Below are positions 34,326 through 43,214 of a stretch of 53,613 nucleotides of DNA, in pieces. Within the stretch, counting starts at the first letter, position 1. Every line of letters starts with the position of its first letter. Position numbers and translations under genes: made by a program. Below the pieces are notes generated by a model that was not told the DNA's origin, did no database searches, and saw only the letters and a list, made by a program, of their open reading frames with translations. This DNA is from Bacillus sp. FJAT-27251 (GTDB lineage: Bacteria; Bacillota; Bacilli; Bacillales; Cytobacillaceae). Location of the stretch: assembly GCF_001273925.1 (NCBI RefSeq), contig NZ_LIGG01000001.1, positions 3,812,659 through 3,866,271 on the forward strand. The letters run 5' to 3'.

Positions 34326-35498
34326 CTACTCTTCCCCCAAATAATCAACTGCCAGCGCGATAAAATAGTGAATTGATTCGATGAACTTATCGATCTCGAC
34401 ATATTCATTTGGCTGATGGGCAAGTGTCGGGATTCCTGGACCAAAGATGAAGGTGGGAACCTGCAGGTGCGGGGTGTAAACGGATGCGTCCGTATAATAA
34501 TTCACACCTGTTGGCTTCAATTCCAGGTTCAGATGGTTTTTTCCTGTCTCGATCGCAAGCTTTATAAAGTCATCAGATTCGTCTGTGCCCACCGATGCCA
34601 TGCTGTTTAAGACAGTAATCTCATAATCGGCGGCAGTAGACGCTACCAATTCCTCAATATCTTTTAAAATTTGCTCATTGCTCTGCCCGGGAACGGTTCG
34701 GATATCAATGGTCATCTTGCATTGGTCAGGAACCACATTCGTTTTGACTCCGCCTTCGATTGTTCCGATATTCAGCGTCGGATGGCCTAAAACCGCGTGT
34801 GGCGTGTATTGGAACTGATAGGTTTGCAGAAGGTTGATGATTTCATTCATCTTTAGAACCGCATTTATTCCCTTGTCAGGCATCGAACCATGGGCCGTTT
34901 TTCCGTAGGTGGTGATTTCCAGCCATAAACAGCCTTTATGGGCATGGAAAAGTTGATTTTCACTCGGTTCTGATACCACTAAGGCGGTGGCCTTGTCGAT
35001 CTGTCCCTTTTCCACTACTTTTTTCGCACCAAATCCGTCTACCTCTTCACCCGCTGTCCCGACAAACTGCAGCTTCCCGTTTAGCTTCACTCCGGCCTCA
35101 TCCAAATACTTCAAAGCAAGGATCATCGCCGCGACCCCGCTTTTCATATCCGTTGTCCCGCGGCCGTATACCTTATTAGCGACCACCTTCCCGGAAAACG
35201 GGTCATGCTCCCACTTTACCTTTCCCGTCGGAACGGTATCAAAATGACCACTGTATACCAAGTAAGGATCATCACTTCCCCCATTCGGGTATGTAACGAA
35301 TAGATTCGCCCGGTTGTCCCCCAGGTCATCCAATTCCACCTGAAGACTCGTCGAATGTAAAAAAGCTTGGATCACCTCGGCGACATTTTTTTCATTTCCT
35401 GGCGGATTCACACTATTCACCTGAATTAACGATTGCAAGAATTGAACTGCTTCCTTTTCGTCAATTCTGTCAAAAACCTTTGATTGTATAACAGCCAT
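34326..35498 (-). CDS. M20-family metallopeptidase/deacylase (ArgE/DapE-like)
   Basis: A 390-residue di-zinc amidohydrolase: YSGHFDTVPTGKV (first metal His and Asp), GRGTTDMKSGVAAM (bridging Asp), catalytic Glu in VGTAGEEVDGFGAK, and a dimerisation domain beginning HKGCLWLEITTYGKTAHGS. It removes acyl groups from amino acids or cleaves dipeptides. The ATG at 35498 follows aaagggaggaatcttt; the frame to 35570 lacks support. It lies between phaC and the CocE gene in the same operon, so its substrate is likely an N-acylated or amide compound feeding the same pathway (inference). Confidence 0.9.
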   Translation of the reverse strand: MAVIQSKVFDRIDEKEAVQFLQSLIQVNSVNPPGNEKNVAEVIQAFLHSTSLQVELDDLGDNRANLFVTYPNGGSDDPYLVYSGHFDTVPTGKVKWEHDPFSGKVVANKVYGRGTTDMKSGVAAMILALKYLDEAGVKLNGKLQFVGTAGEEVDGFGAKKVVEKGQIDKATALVVSEPSENQLFHAHKGCLWLEITTYGKTAHGSMPDKGINAVLKMNEIINLLQTYQFQYTPHAVLGHPTLNIGTIEGGVKTNVVPDQCKMTIDIRTVPGQSNEQILKDIEELVASTAADYEITVLNSMASVGTDESDDFIKLAIETGKNHLNLELKPTGVNYYTDASVYTPHLQVPTFIFGPGIPTLAHQPNEYVEIDKFIESIHYFIALAVDYLGEE

Positions 35499-35531
35499 AA
35501 AGATTCCTCCCTTTAGGTTATTGATCATACC

Positions 35532-35560
35532 GCCCGTTTGAGAAATTTCCTCAAACGGGC
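35532..35560. other. Stem-loop between phaC and the M20 gene
   Basis: Perfect 11-bp stem gcccgtttgag / ctcaaacgggc with a 7-base loop and no T-run. It lies in the 81-base gap inside the operon and may stabilise or process the phaC message, or lower expression of the two downstream hydrolases. Confidence 0.6.
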
Positions 35561-35579
35561 AGTTAGTCAATATGGAGTA

Positions 35580-36629
35580 TTACTGTGAATGCTCTCCAAG
35601 CCAATCTTCCAAAATTCCATTTAATTTTCCCGTCATCGCCAGCGAGACATGGCCGGCTTCCACACTTAAGTAGGTTTTATCCTTGCTTGACACTAAATCC
35701 ATTAATGGCAGGCTCTGGCCTTCCGGAATCAGCGTATCGTTTTTCGAACTGACCACCAGCATGTTTGCGGTGATTTTTCCTAAATCGACCTTTTGGCCAT
35801 GAATGGTGAATTCGCCTTTTACCAGCTTATTTTCTTTAAAAAGATCGTTGGTCAACTGGCGAAAGGCGCCGCCAGTTAACGGTACATGGCCGCTATTCCA
35901 TTTATTCATCCGCTTCCACTTTTCTACAAACACATTATCATTTGCACGAGCCAGAAGGTTGACGTACGGACTGTTATAAATCGGTGCCGTCACCGACCGG
36001 AACATCGCCTCCACGTAAACAGGCGGAATCACTCCGTATACCTCGATCAGCCGATCCGCTTTGAATCCGTTGTCTTTCAGTGCTTCCTCCCATTTATCCG
36101 GAAGCGCTGAAACGCTAAAATCGATCGGAACGGTTGCAACAACCAGGTTTCGAATCGGTTCCTCCGCAATCGCGGCATACATTGCCGCGAATGTTCCGCC
36201 CAAACAATAGCCTATGACCGACACTTCCTCCGCTTTTGAATGCCGTAACGCGCGCTTTACCGCTTTTGAAATATAGTCGGCGATATAGTTTTCAATATTC
36301 AGTTCTTTATCTTCGTATCCGGCAATTCCCCAATCCAATAAATAGACATCATAGCCATTGTTTACTAACCCTTCCATCACACTTGATCCCGGGGCAAAAT
36401 CGAGGATCGATGGAGTATTAAATAGCGAATAAATCATAAATATTGGTATGTCATATTTCTTTTCCTCAGGGGCATAATGCCACAGCGTTGCTTTATTTTT
36501 TTTCCAAACAAGTTTTCTCGGGGTGTTATTGGAACTAGGCTCAGGTCCGATAATCGCATTCGTAAATTCTGTCCAACGCTCGATTTCTTTTTGATAATTA
36601 AAAGTGGTGCTCGTTGCTGTTGCCAACAT
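35580..36629 (-). CDS. phaC: class IV polyhydroxyalkanoate synthase subunit PhaC
   Basis: A 349-residue alpha/beta-hydrolase polymerase, close to the 355-362 of class III/IV PhaC. The lipase-like box is VIGYCLGGTFAAMYA with Cys as nucleophile; the acid Asp is in SSKNDTLIPEG and the base His in EAGHVSL. Together with PhaR it polymerises 3-hydroxyacyl-CoA to polyester granules. ATG after aaggaggaatc; 15 bases after phaR. Being the fifth gene of a sigma-54-type operon with an acyl-CoA synthetase, rather than in the usual phaP-phaQ-phaR-phaB-phaC set, is unusual. Confidence 0.93.
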   Translation of the reverse strand: MLATATSTTFNYQKEIERWTEFTNAIIGPEPSSNNTPRKLVWKKNKATLWHYAPEEKKYDIPIFMIYSLFNTPSILDFAPGSSVMEGLVNNGYDVYLLDWGIAGYEDKELNIENYIADYISKAVKRALRHSKAEEVSVIGYCLGGTFAAMYAAIAEEPIRNLVVATVPIDFSVSALPDKWEEALKDNGFKADRLIEVYGVIPPVYVEAMFRSVTAPIYNSPYVNLLARANDNVFVEKWKRMNKWNSGHVPLTGGAFRQLTNDLFKENKLVKGEFTIHGQKVDLGKITANMLVVSSKNDTLIPEGQSLPLMDLVSSKDKTYLSVEAGHVSLAMTGKLNGILEDWLGEHSQ

Positions 36630-36644
36630 GATTCCTCCTTCCTA

Positions 36645-37208
36645 TCATTTGGATAACGGTACTAATTCACGTTCCTTGGTCACATTAGCTTCTGCCAATT
36701 GTGCTTTGAGACTGGCAATCTCCTCTTTTAAGCTATTCATCCCGGCTAATTCCCTTTTTAGCTCAATGAGTTCGAAGTGAATCTCGTCTACCTTTTGCCG
36801 CTCTTTTTTGTCTTGTTCCTGCTCTGTTTTAAGTTGCTTGATTTGCTTGTTGATGCTTCGGGAAACCTCGGTTAAACGATCAAGCTTCTTATTTGCGGAT
36901 TCGATGGAATCCTCTACATTCCAAAATTCTTCTTCCAATGCTTCCAGTTTTTCCTCTGCTTGTATCGACAGCTTCGTTGCATTGGCGAGGTCTTGTTTCG
37001 TCGGCAACTGAAACTGATTGATCAATAGCTGCTGATTTTTTTGAAACATCTCCATATACCGCAGCTGCAAATCCGTTGCTCCCTGCGAGAACTTTACATA
37101 GTCAGAACTGTTTGTCCAAAATTGGATCGCATCATTTGCTTGCTTTTCCCAGCTATTCATCCATTTTTTCCATGCTTCATATGGGTCATATGTTCTGCTG
37201 CCCGTCAT
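36645..37208 (-). CDS. phaR: class IV PHA synthase subunit PhaR
   Basis: A 187-residue soluble protein beginning MTGSRTYDPYEAWKKWM, the family hallmark, with a helical middle and a long coiled coil (about 90-180, rich in Glu/Lys heptads such as KLEALEEEFWNVEDSIE). PhaR is the non-catalytic partner required for activity of class IV PhaC in Bacillus. The ATG at 37208 follows gggggattgga; the frame to 37259 would overlap the MFS gene. It lies 28 bases after the MFS gene and 15 before phaC. Confidence 0.9.
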   Translation of the reverse strand: MTGSRTYDPYEAWKKWMNSWEKQANDAIQFWTNSSDYVKFSQGATDLQLRYMEMFQKNQQLLINQFQLPTKQDLANATKLSIQAEEKLEALEEEFWNVEDSIESANKKLDRLTEVSRSINKQIKQLKTEQEQDKKERQKVDEIHFELIELKRELAGMNSLKEEIASLKAQLAEANVTKERELVPLSK

Positions 37209-37236
37209 TCCAATCCCCCGTTTCTTTAATAAGCAC

Positions 37237-38565
37237 TTAAACGACTGATTTCTGTTCATCCAGTTTGGATGATACCTGAGTGTCTTTGTTTTCCTTTAGA
37301 ATAAAGGCACATAACGCTGCTAAAGCGGACACAATCGCAAAAAAGATAAAGACCTTGCTAAAATCCTGTGTTCCATTGGCACCAACGGTCACGAGATAAC
37401 CAGCAATCAGCGGCGAGACAAAGGAACCCATTTGGCCGATTCCGTTTGCCAGCCCTGTGGCACTTCCAACAATTTCTTTAGGATAGCGTTTTGGCAAATA
37501 GGCATAGATGGAGCCAAAGTTCAGGTTAACGAAGAAGCCCACCAGCAAGAGCAATGTCAGCAGCATACCTGTATTGCCTTTATCGACGGAACCAAGCATC
37601 CATAGCACTGGAATGCTTCCAAGATACCCAATCAGGGCCACCGGCTTCATGCGATGAACGACGTTATCCATCAGCCAGCCTCCGAGCATCATCGCAAAGA
37701 ATGCGACAATATAGGGAGCGGATGCGAACAGACCCATTTCCTTTAAATTCAACCCATGCTGTGTCACCAGGAACGAAGTTAACCATGTAGATGTTCCCCA
37801 ATAAACAGCCAGCTGGCAAAATAAACACAAGGTAAAGACGTAGAAATTAAGATCCTTAAGGAAAACTCCGTAGCTTTTTCGTTTTTCTTCCTTCGTTATT
37901 TTAACTGGACCAACATTGTTTTCCTCTATTTCCTGATCCTCGCTTAATCTCCCTTTTTCAATCATCTCTTTTGGAGAATCCGCGACAAAACGCCATAACA
38001 GGAAGATGGCAAGTACACCTGGAATGGCCAGAACGAAGAATACCGGTCTCCAGGCACCGTCAAAGAAGTAAATGGAAATACTGGTGACGATGACGGGGAC
38101 GATGGCTGGTGCCACTGCCCATGATGTCGCAAAGAATGAGACGGCCCGCCCTCGTTCTTTAAATGGGAACCAATTATTGATGGCACGGATTGCAGGTGCG
38201 AAATGGTGTCCTTCTCCAAGACCCAAGCCGATTCGAAGTGCGATAAACTGGGCGAAATTTTTCACGACTCCGGTTAATGCGGTGACGAATGTAAAGACGA
38301 TGACGGCAATATACATGACTTTTTTTGAGCCGAATTTATCAGCCAGAAAACCGGCGCTGATTTGCGCGGCTGCATAGGCAAAGAAAAACACGGAAGCCAG
38401 CTGTCCGACTTCGACTGGAGTTAAATTCAAATCTTGTTGGATATAAGGCAAAAAGGTTAGAACCGCCATTCGGTCAAAATAGTTAATGATGTAGACCAGC
38501 CAAAGGATGATTAGAACCCAATACCGATATCCCCATGCTTTTTTCATAACAGTAGACATTTTCAC
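37237..38565 (-). CDS. MFS transporter, anion:cation symporter (ACS)-like
   Basis: A 442-residue transporter with twelve predicted membrane helices. The loop 2-3 motif is GFLADKFGSKKVM, and helix 1 (YINYFDRMAVLTFLPYI) with helix 4 (RIGLGLGEGHHFAPAIRAIN) match the ACS family that takes up organic anions such as hexuronates, phthalate or other carboxylates. GTG start at 38565 overlaps the acyl-CoA synthetase stop (GTGA); an ATG six bases later is an alternative. Within this operon it probably imports the carboxylic acid substrate that the synthetase activates (inference). Confidence 0.9.
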   Translation of the reverse strand: MKMSTVMKKAWGYRYWVLIILWLVYIINYFDRMAVLTFLPYIQQDLNLTPVEVGQLASVFFFAYAAAQISAGFLADKFGSKKVMYIAVIVFTFVTALTGVVKNFAQFIALRIGLGLGEGHHFAPAIRAINNWFPFKERGRAVSFFATSWAVAPAIVPVIVTSISIYFFDGAWRPVFFVLAIPGVLAIFLLWRFVADSPKEMIEKGRLSEDQEIEENNVGPVKITKEEKRKSYGVFLKDLNFYVFTLCLFCQLAVYWGTSTWLTSFLVTQHGLNLKEMGLFASAPYIVAFFAMMLGGWLMDNVVHRMKPVALIGYLGSIPVLWMLGSVDKGNTGMLLTLLLLVGFFVNLNFGSIYAYLPKRYPKEIVGSATGLANGIGQMGSFVSPLIAGYLVTVGANGTQDFSKVFIFFAIVSALAALCAFILKENKDTQVSSKLDEQKSVV

Positions 38566-40175
38566 ACTTCCTCCCTAGGATTCATTTCCGATTGTTTGGG
38601 GGTTCTTAATACATTTTTTAAGATTTTTCCACCTGGGTTCCTGGGCAGTTCCGAGGCAAATTCGATCAGTTTAGGAACTTTATAATTGGCTAGTCTTGCG
38701 GCTACGAATTCGCGAATTTCGTCCTGATCGAGGGTTTCGCCAATCTTTGGAACAACGACGGCTTTGACCACTTCGCCAAACAGCGCGTCAGGAATACCGA
38801 CAACGGCGGCTTCTAATACCTTTGGGTGATTATAAAGGACATTCTCTACTTCGATAGAGAAGATTTTTTCACCACCGCGGTTAATCAAATCCTTTTTGCG
38901 ATCGACAATATAGACAAACCCATCGGAATCGATCCTGGCCAAATCCCCTGACCTCCAATATCCGTTCAGGAAGGATGTGCGGTTGGCCTCTTGATTGTCC
39001 CAATAGCCCTCGACAACCATCGGGCCTTTAATGAACAATTCACCGACTTCTCCCGGCAGGCACAGTTCATCTTCTTCGTTTACGACGATCATGTCTCCGA
39101 CCGGGACTGGCAGCCCGACTGAATCCATTTTGCTTTCGTGATAACTTTTAGGCATAATGGTCGCCGGTGACGAGGTTTCCGTTGCTCCATAGGCATTATG
39201 CAGGCTGGCGTTCGGGAAGCATTGTTTCAGCTTATAGATGGTTTCCGAAGACATCGGCGCTCCCCCATAAGCAATAAACCTTACATTTTCATAGTTGTAT
39301 AAAGAAAAGTTGGGATGCGCCATCATCATGATGTAAATGGTTGGAACGTTAAACAGGAAGCTAACCTGTTCCTCCACCGTTAACTCAATGAATTCCTCGG
39401 TTTGATATCTCTTCATGATGACAGACGTCCCGCCAACTCGTACCATGTGAAAAAGCTGGCCAATCAACCCGGTTACATGGAAGAGCGGAACAGCGATTAA
39501 TGTCTTCGCTTCCTGGTTGGTATGTAACACCATTTCATAATTCATCGAACTGTGGATCGCCCCTAAATGACTGCCGACAGCGCCTTTTGGCAGGCCGGTC
39601 GTCCCGGACGTATACATAATAAATAATGGCTCCTCTTCCGACATAGGTACGTCCTGGACAGAAGAGGCTTGTTCGACGATTTCATAGGGGAGGTAATCCT
39701 TTCGCTTTGGTGTCTGATCTCCAATTAAAAAGAAATATTGAACAGTGGGAATGGATTCATCATCTCTCATCGCTTCGACCTTATGCAGGAATTCATCATC
39801 AACAAACAGCAGCCTGCTGCCGGATTGCTTTAGCATATAGGTAAGCTCTTTTTCTTTTAATCTTGTGTTTAGCGGCACGACGATGGCCCCTAATTTGGCA
39901 CAGGCAAACACAAGCAGGCAAAACTCAATGCTGTTCCCCAATAAAAGCGCGACCCGGTCTCCTTTTTTCACACACATCGATTTTTGCAAATTTCCGGCAA
40001 TCTTTTCGACTTTGTCCTTCATTTCCTGATACGTTAACCGGACTCCATCCATGACCAGGGCCTCTTTGTTTCCAAATTTTGCAGCCGACTCCTCCAGCAT
40101 CGCAAAGAGATGTTTGGGACGGTTTTGAAACACTTTAACTTTCCGATTAAAGTGCGTTTCCTTGATTATCTTCAT
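38562..40175 (-). CDS. acyl-CoA synthetase (AMP-forming, fatty-acid-CoA ligase family)
   Basis: A 537-residue ANL enzyme: P-loop-like MYTSGTTGLPKGAVGSH, adenylate motif YGATETSSPATI, hinge YWRSGDLARIDSDGFVYIVD, RKKDLINRGGEKIF, and the C-terminal catalytic Lys in ELPRNPGGKILKNVLR. It converts a carboxylic acid, ATP and CoA to acyl-CoA. ATG at 40175 after ttaggaggttttaat; 25 bases after the SDR gene. Placed before an importer and PHA synthase it plausibly supplies the CoA thioester for polymer synthesis or beta-oxidation. Confidence 0.9.
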   Translation of the reverse strand: MKIIKETHFNRKVKVFQNRPKHLFAMLEESAAKFGNKEALVMDGVRLTYQEMKDKVEKIAGNLQKSMCVKKGDRVALLLGNSIEFCLLVFACAKLGAIVVPLNTRLKEKELTYMLKQSGSRLLFVDDEFLHKVEAMRDDESIPTVQYFFLIGDQTPKRKDYLPYEIVEQASSVQDVPMSEEEPLFIMYTSGTTGLPKGAVGSHLGAIHSSMNYEMVLHTNQEAKTLIAVPLFHVTGLIGQLFHMVRVGGTSVIMKRYQTEEFIELTVEEQVSFLFNVPTIYIMMMAHPNFSLYNYENVRFIAYGGAPMSSETIYKLKQCFPNASLHNAYGATETSSPATIMPKSYHESKMDSVGLPVPVGDMIVVNEEDELCLPGEVGELFIKGPMVVEGYWDNQEANRTSFLNGYWRSGDLARIDSDGFVYIVDRKKDLINRGGEKIFSIEVENVLYNHPKVLEAAVVGIPDALFGEVVKAVVVPKIGETLDQDEIREFVAARLANYKVPKLIEFASELPRNPGGKILKNVLRTPKQSEMNPREEV

Positions 40176-40200
40176 ATTAAAACCTCCTAAAACGATTGGC

Positions 40201-40965
40201 TTATCTTGCCGTCCATCCTCCATCAACATTCAGCACCTGCCCGGTCACGTATTTTGAAGTATCGGAAGCGAAGAATACGACAGGTCCTACAAGGTCCGAT
40301 GTTTCGCCGATTCGTTTAATCATGGTGGAGTTAATGATTTTCTCCGATCTTTCCGGATCAGAAAGCCACTCTTTTGTCATCGGTGTGCTGATATAGCCCG
40401 GTCCAATCGCATTCACCGTAATGTTATAAGGAGCTAATTCGTCCGCCCAAACTTTGGTTAATTGGTTAATGCCACCTTTACTGGCAGCATAGGAAGTTTG
40501 AAACGGCATTCCAACACTTCCGAGAATGGAAGAAATATTAATGATTTTCCCATAATTTTGTTTGATCATCTGTTTGGCGGCAGCCTGTCCTGCCAGGAAA
40601 ATTCCTTTAAGGTTAACATCCAAAACCGTATCCCAATCACTTTCTTCTACTTCCGGAAGTGGTTTGCGGATATTCATCCCGGCATTGTTCACTAAAATGT
40701 CCAGCGAACCATGCTGCTCGACAATTTGGCCAACCAGGGCTTCAACTTGATCCTTTTTCGTTACATCGCAAGGAAGATAGGAAGCTTCAATCTTCTCTTT
40801 CTTTAGCTGTGAAACAGCATATTCCCCTTCCTCTCTTCCACGGCTGGAAATAACCAGTGTGGCCCCATAATGCCCTAATGCATGGGCCATGCCATAACCA
40901 ATGCCTTTACTTCCCCCTGTCACAAGCGCAACCTTTCCATTAAGATGAAAACTCGGTATGTTCAT
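40201..40965 (-). CDS. SDR-family oxidoreductase (3-oxoacyl reductase-like)
   Basis: A 254-residue classical SDR: NAD(P) motif VTGGSKGIGYGMAHAL, NNAGMNIRKPL, catalytic Ser in INISSILGSVGM, and YAASKGGINQL (YxxxK). The end VTGQVLNVDGGWTAR is typical of FabG-like enzymes. It could act as an acetoacetyl-CoA/3-oxoacyl-CoA reductase, the PhaB role otherwise missing from this operon, but substrate is inferred only. ATG after aaaggggacgaaggg. It is first in the operon, 74 bases downstream of the sigma-54 promoter. Confidence 0.88.
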   Translation of the reverse strand: MNIPSFHLNGKVALVTGGSKGIGYGMAHALGHYGATLVISSRGREEGEYAVSQLKKEKIEASYLPCDVTKKDQVEALVGQIVEQHGSLDILVNNAGMNIRKPLPEVEESDWDTVLDVNLKGIFLAGQAAAKQMIKQNYGKIINISSILGSVGMPFQTSYAASKGGINQLTKVWADELAPYNITVNAIGPGYISTPMTKEWLSDPERSEKIINSTMIKRIGETSDLVGPVVFFASDTSKYVTGQVLNVDGGWTAR

Positions 40966-41038
40966 CCCTTCGTCCCCTTTCCCTCTTATACATGGACCTA
41001 TTATTGATGAGTCCACTTTACCTAATTGCAATTTGCGT

Positions 41039-41054
41039 GCCAAAGTCATAATTA
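41039..41054 (-). promoter_or_regulatory. Sigma-54 (-24/-12) promoter of the PHA-linked operon
   Basis: The minus strand reads TGGCACGCAAATTGCA: GG and GC at the required spacing, a full match to the consensus TGGCAC-N5-TTGCA. It lies about 74 bases upstream of the first gene (SDR), with the activator gene immediately beyond it. Binding sites for the activator should lie in the 41060-41200 stretch but I could not identify them. Confidence 0.88.
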
Positions 41055-41154
41055 GACAAAACATTATAAATATTTCGACATCATTTTCCAAAAATAGATT
41101 ATTTTCTACTTTTTTACTGAAGTCATAAAGCTATTATGTAAAAGAAAATAAAAA

Positions 41155-41176
41155 AGCCAGCAAATAATTGCTGACT
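41155..41176 (-). terminator. Terminator after the sigma-54 activator gene
   Basis: Stem agtcagcaa / ttgctggct on the minus strand (one G-U pair) with a 4-base loop, followed by ttttttatttt, 27 bases after the activator stop codon. Confidence 0.85.
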
Positions 41177-41202
41177 TTTCAGAATTTTGATTCCTTTATT
41201 CA

Positions 41203-42636
41203 TCAAAAAGTTAACCCGAGCCTTTTCATTTTTTTGACTAGCGCAGATTGACTGATCCCTAATGCCTCGGCCGCACGCCGGGTGGTTTTCAATCGTTCCA
41301 TCTGTTCTGTTATCATTTTCCGTTCCAGATTCGCTACGGTTTCTTTCAGTTTGCCTGTTTCCGATTTCATCATCCCCACACTTTGTAACATATAGGTCGG
41401 CAAATCCTTTATTGATATTTCATCCAGGTCGGCCATGACCGCCAGCCGTTCAATCAGATTTTCAAGCTCCCTAATATTTCCGGGCCAGTTGTAAGCTTCA
41501 AACAATTGGAGAGTTTCAGGATGGAAACGTTTGTTCAAGGTGTTCTTTTCGTTCGTTCGTTTTAAAAAATAGAAGGCGAGCGGGACAATATCCACCCTCC
41601 TATCCCTTAAAGGGGGAACCTTGATGGGAACGATATTCAGCCGATAGTAAAGATCACGCCGAAAATCATTTTTCTCGACCATTCTCTCTAAGTCCATATG
41701 AGTGGCGGAAATAATCCTCACATCAATTTTAATGCTTTTTGTACCACCTACACGCATGATTTCAAATTCCTGCAGCACCCGTAGCAGCTTGACTTGGAGG
41801 TCGATTGGCATGTCTCCAATCTCATCCAAAAAAATCGTCCCCCCATTGGCCAGTTCAAATAAACCAGGCTTTCCTTGACCGTTTGCCCCTGTAAAGGCCC
41901 CTCTTTCATAGCCAAACAATTCGGATTCCAGCAGATGATGGGGGATTGCCCCGCAGTTTACTTTTACTAATGGCTTCGCTGCCCGGTCGCTTTCTTGATG
42001 GATGTAGTTGACGATAACTTCTTTTCCGACACCGGATTCTCCTAAAATAAGGACACCAGAGTCAACCTTGGCCACCTTTCTTGCCAGATGGAACACCTTC
42101 ATGATTTCCTGGCTTTGAGCAACAACTCCATCCAGATGCATCTGGATTAATTCCCTTTTTCTTAATTCCTGGATTTCACTGATGTATTGATCGGTCATTT
42201 TTCTCGAGTGAAGCAGTTCGGTTTTCATCTGATTCAAGTCCGAAATATCCCTTACATTGGTCACTACATAGACGATTTGGCCATTTTGACCAAAGACTGG
42301 ATTTCCGGTTACCAGTAATTCCTTTCCTCGAACGGATTGGATAATCGTCACGGGTGCCCTCTGTTCCAACACCTTTACAGTCACCGATTCCGACACGATT
42401 CCCTCTTTTACCACCGTCCTCATATTCTTTCCAAGCAATTCTTCGCTCGTGACGCCCGTAATCCTCGAATACGCGGCATTTACCATGATGCCGACGCCTT
42501 CTTTATCTGCAACAAAAATGCCATCATAGCTTGATTGAAAAATGGAAACCAAAATGTTTTCAATATCCGCCTTGTTAATCCGGTCAAGTTTCATACATTC
42601 TGATAAATCTTCTGCATGGATGGATTGGATTGTCAT
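41203..42636 (-). CDS. sigma-54-dependent transcriptional activator (PAS-AAA+-Fis)
   Basis: A 477-residue enhancer-binding protein of the RocR/BkdR/AcoR type. A PAS domain (about 25-130; [20 protein letters not shown]) is followed by the AAA+ core with Walker A GESGVGKE, the sigma-54 contact loop GAFTGA, and Walker [13 protein letters not shown], then a Fis-type helix-turn-helix ([20 protein letters not shown]). ATG at 42636 after gggggaataaaa; the longer frame is rejected. It should activate the sigma-54 promoter at 41039 in response to a ligand or redox cue sensed by PAS. A 17-bp inverted repeat lies just upstream of its gene. Confidence 0.92.
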   Translation of the reverse strand: MTIQSIHAEDLSECMKLDRINKADIENILVSIFQSSYDGIFVADKEGVGIMVNAAYSRITGVTSEELLGKNMRTVVKEGIVSESVTVKVLEQRAPVTIIQSVRGKELLVTGNPVFGQNGQIVYVVTNVRDISDLNQMKTELLHSRKMTDQYISEIQELRKRELIQMHLDGVVAQSQEIMKVFHLARKVAKVDSGVLILGESGVGKEVIVNYIHQESDRAAKPLVKVNCGAIPHHLLESELFGYERGAFTGANGQGKPGLFELANGGTIFLDEIGDMPIDLQVKLLRVLQEFEIMRVGGTKSIKIDVRIISATHMDLERMVEKNDFRRDLYYRLNIVPIKVPPLRDRRVDIVPLAFYFLKRTNEKNTLNKRFHPETLQLFEAYNWPGNIRELENLIERLAVMADLDEISIKDLPTYMLQSVGMMKSETGKLKETVANLERKMITEQMERLKTTRRAAEALGISQSALVKKMKRLGLTF

Positions 42637-42678
42637 TTTTATTCCCCCAATGAGCATGAAAATACTGAAAAAAAGATT

Positions 42679-42722
42679 GATTCCATTTCGAATCATATTT
42701 CTGCTTGATTCGAAATGGAATC
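42679..42722. promoter_or_regulatory. 17-bp perfect inverted repeat upstream of the activator gene
   Basis: gattccatttcgaatca and its exact complement separated by 10 bases, 43-86 bases upstream of the activator ATG. No T-run follows on the minus strand, so it is more likely an operator (perhaps for autoregulation) than a terminator; on the plus strand a weak T-run (tttctt) follows, so a terminator role cannot be excluded. Confidence 0.65.
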
Positions 42723-42781
42723 TTTCTTATCTCCTATAATTCTGCAAAAAATGTAAAATTCCTTTTTGAAAAGGGTTTTTG

Positions 42782-43074
42782 TAGGTAACTGGACCGCTTC
42801 CACCCACTTTTTATCTGGAAACCAACGACAGCTGCCTCTTGAACGGCCGGGTGTTGGTAAAGCACTTCTTTCACTTCACGAGGATAAATATAAATATTCC
42901 AGAGATAATCATGTCTAATTTGCGATCCACAAGGAAAAGATATCCGTTTTGGTCCAAGTACCCCATATCACGGGTATGAACCCAACCATCCTTTATCGTA
43001 TCTTGTGTTAGTACGGGCATTGTAGAAGAGGCTTGATACAAGGTAACAATTTGTAATAAACTGCCTCTAGCCAA
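42782..43074 (-). pseudogene. C-terminal remnant of an AMP-forming acyl-CoA ligase
   Basis: The minus strand encodes [20 protein letters not shown] and [14 protein letters not shown], the hinge and late core motif of fatty-acyl-CoA ligases, then shifts frame to continue [22 protein letters not shown] before losing similarity. The upstream part ([12 protein letters not shown]) is scrambled and about 350 residues are missing. It is a decayed gene, distinct from the intact synthetase at 38562. Confidence 0.75.
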
Positions 43075-43080
43075 AAAAAG

Positions 43081-43124
43081 TAGTTTAGTGCTAAACTATA
43101 TACAGATAGTTTAATGTTAAACTA
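43081..43124 (+). promoter_or_regulatory. Twin palindromic operators of the MarR-SDR operon
   Basis: tagtttagtgctaaacta (43081-43098) and tagtttaatgttaaacta (43107-43124) are two 8-2-8 palindromes with centres 26 bases apart, close to 2.5 helical turns. They lie 91-134 bases upstream of the MarR gene and are the obvious binding sites for its product. Confidence 0.85.
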
Positions 43125-43214
43125 CTTTTGAAGGGAGATGAGCAAACTAATCCTTACTGGTGTTGCGGCTGGGATTGGGAACGAAATTGCTTATCTGGAT
43201 AAGGAGAAGATGAA

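Noticed and set aside
41060..41200. Activator-binding (UAS) sites for the sigma-54 operon
   Set aside because: I looked for dyads and saw only weak AT-rich ones; none is convincing.
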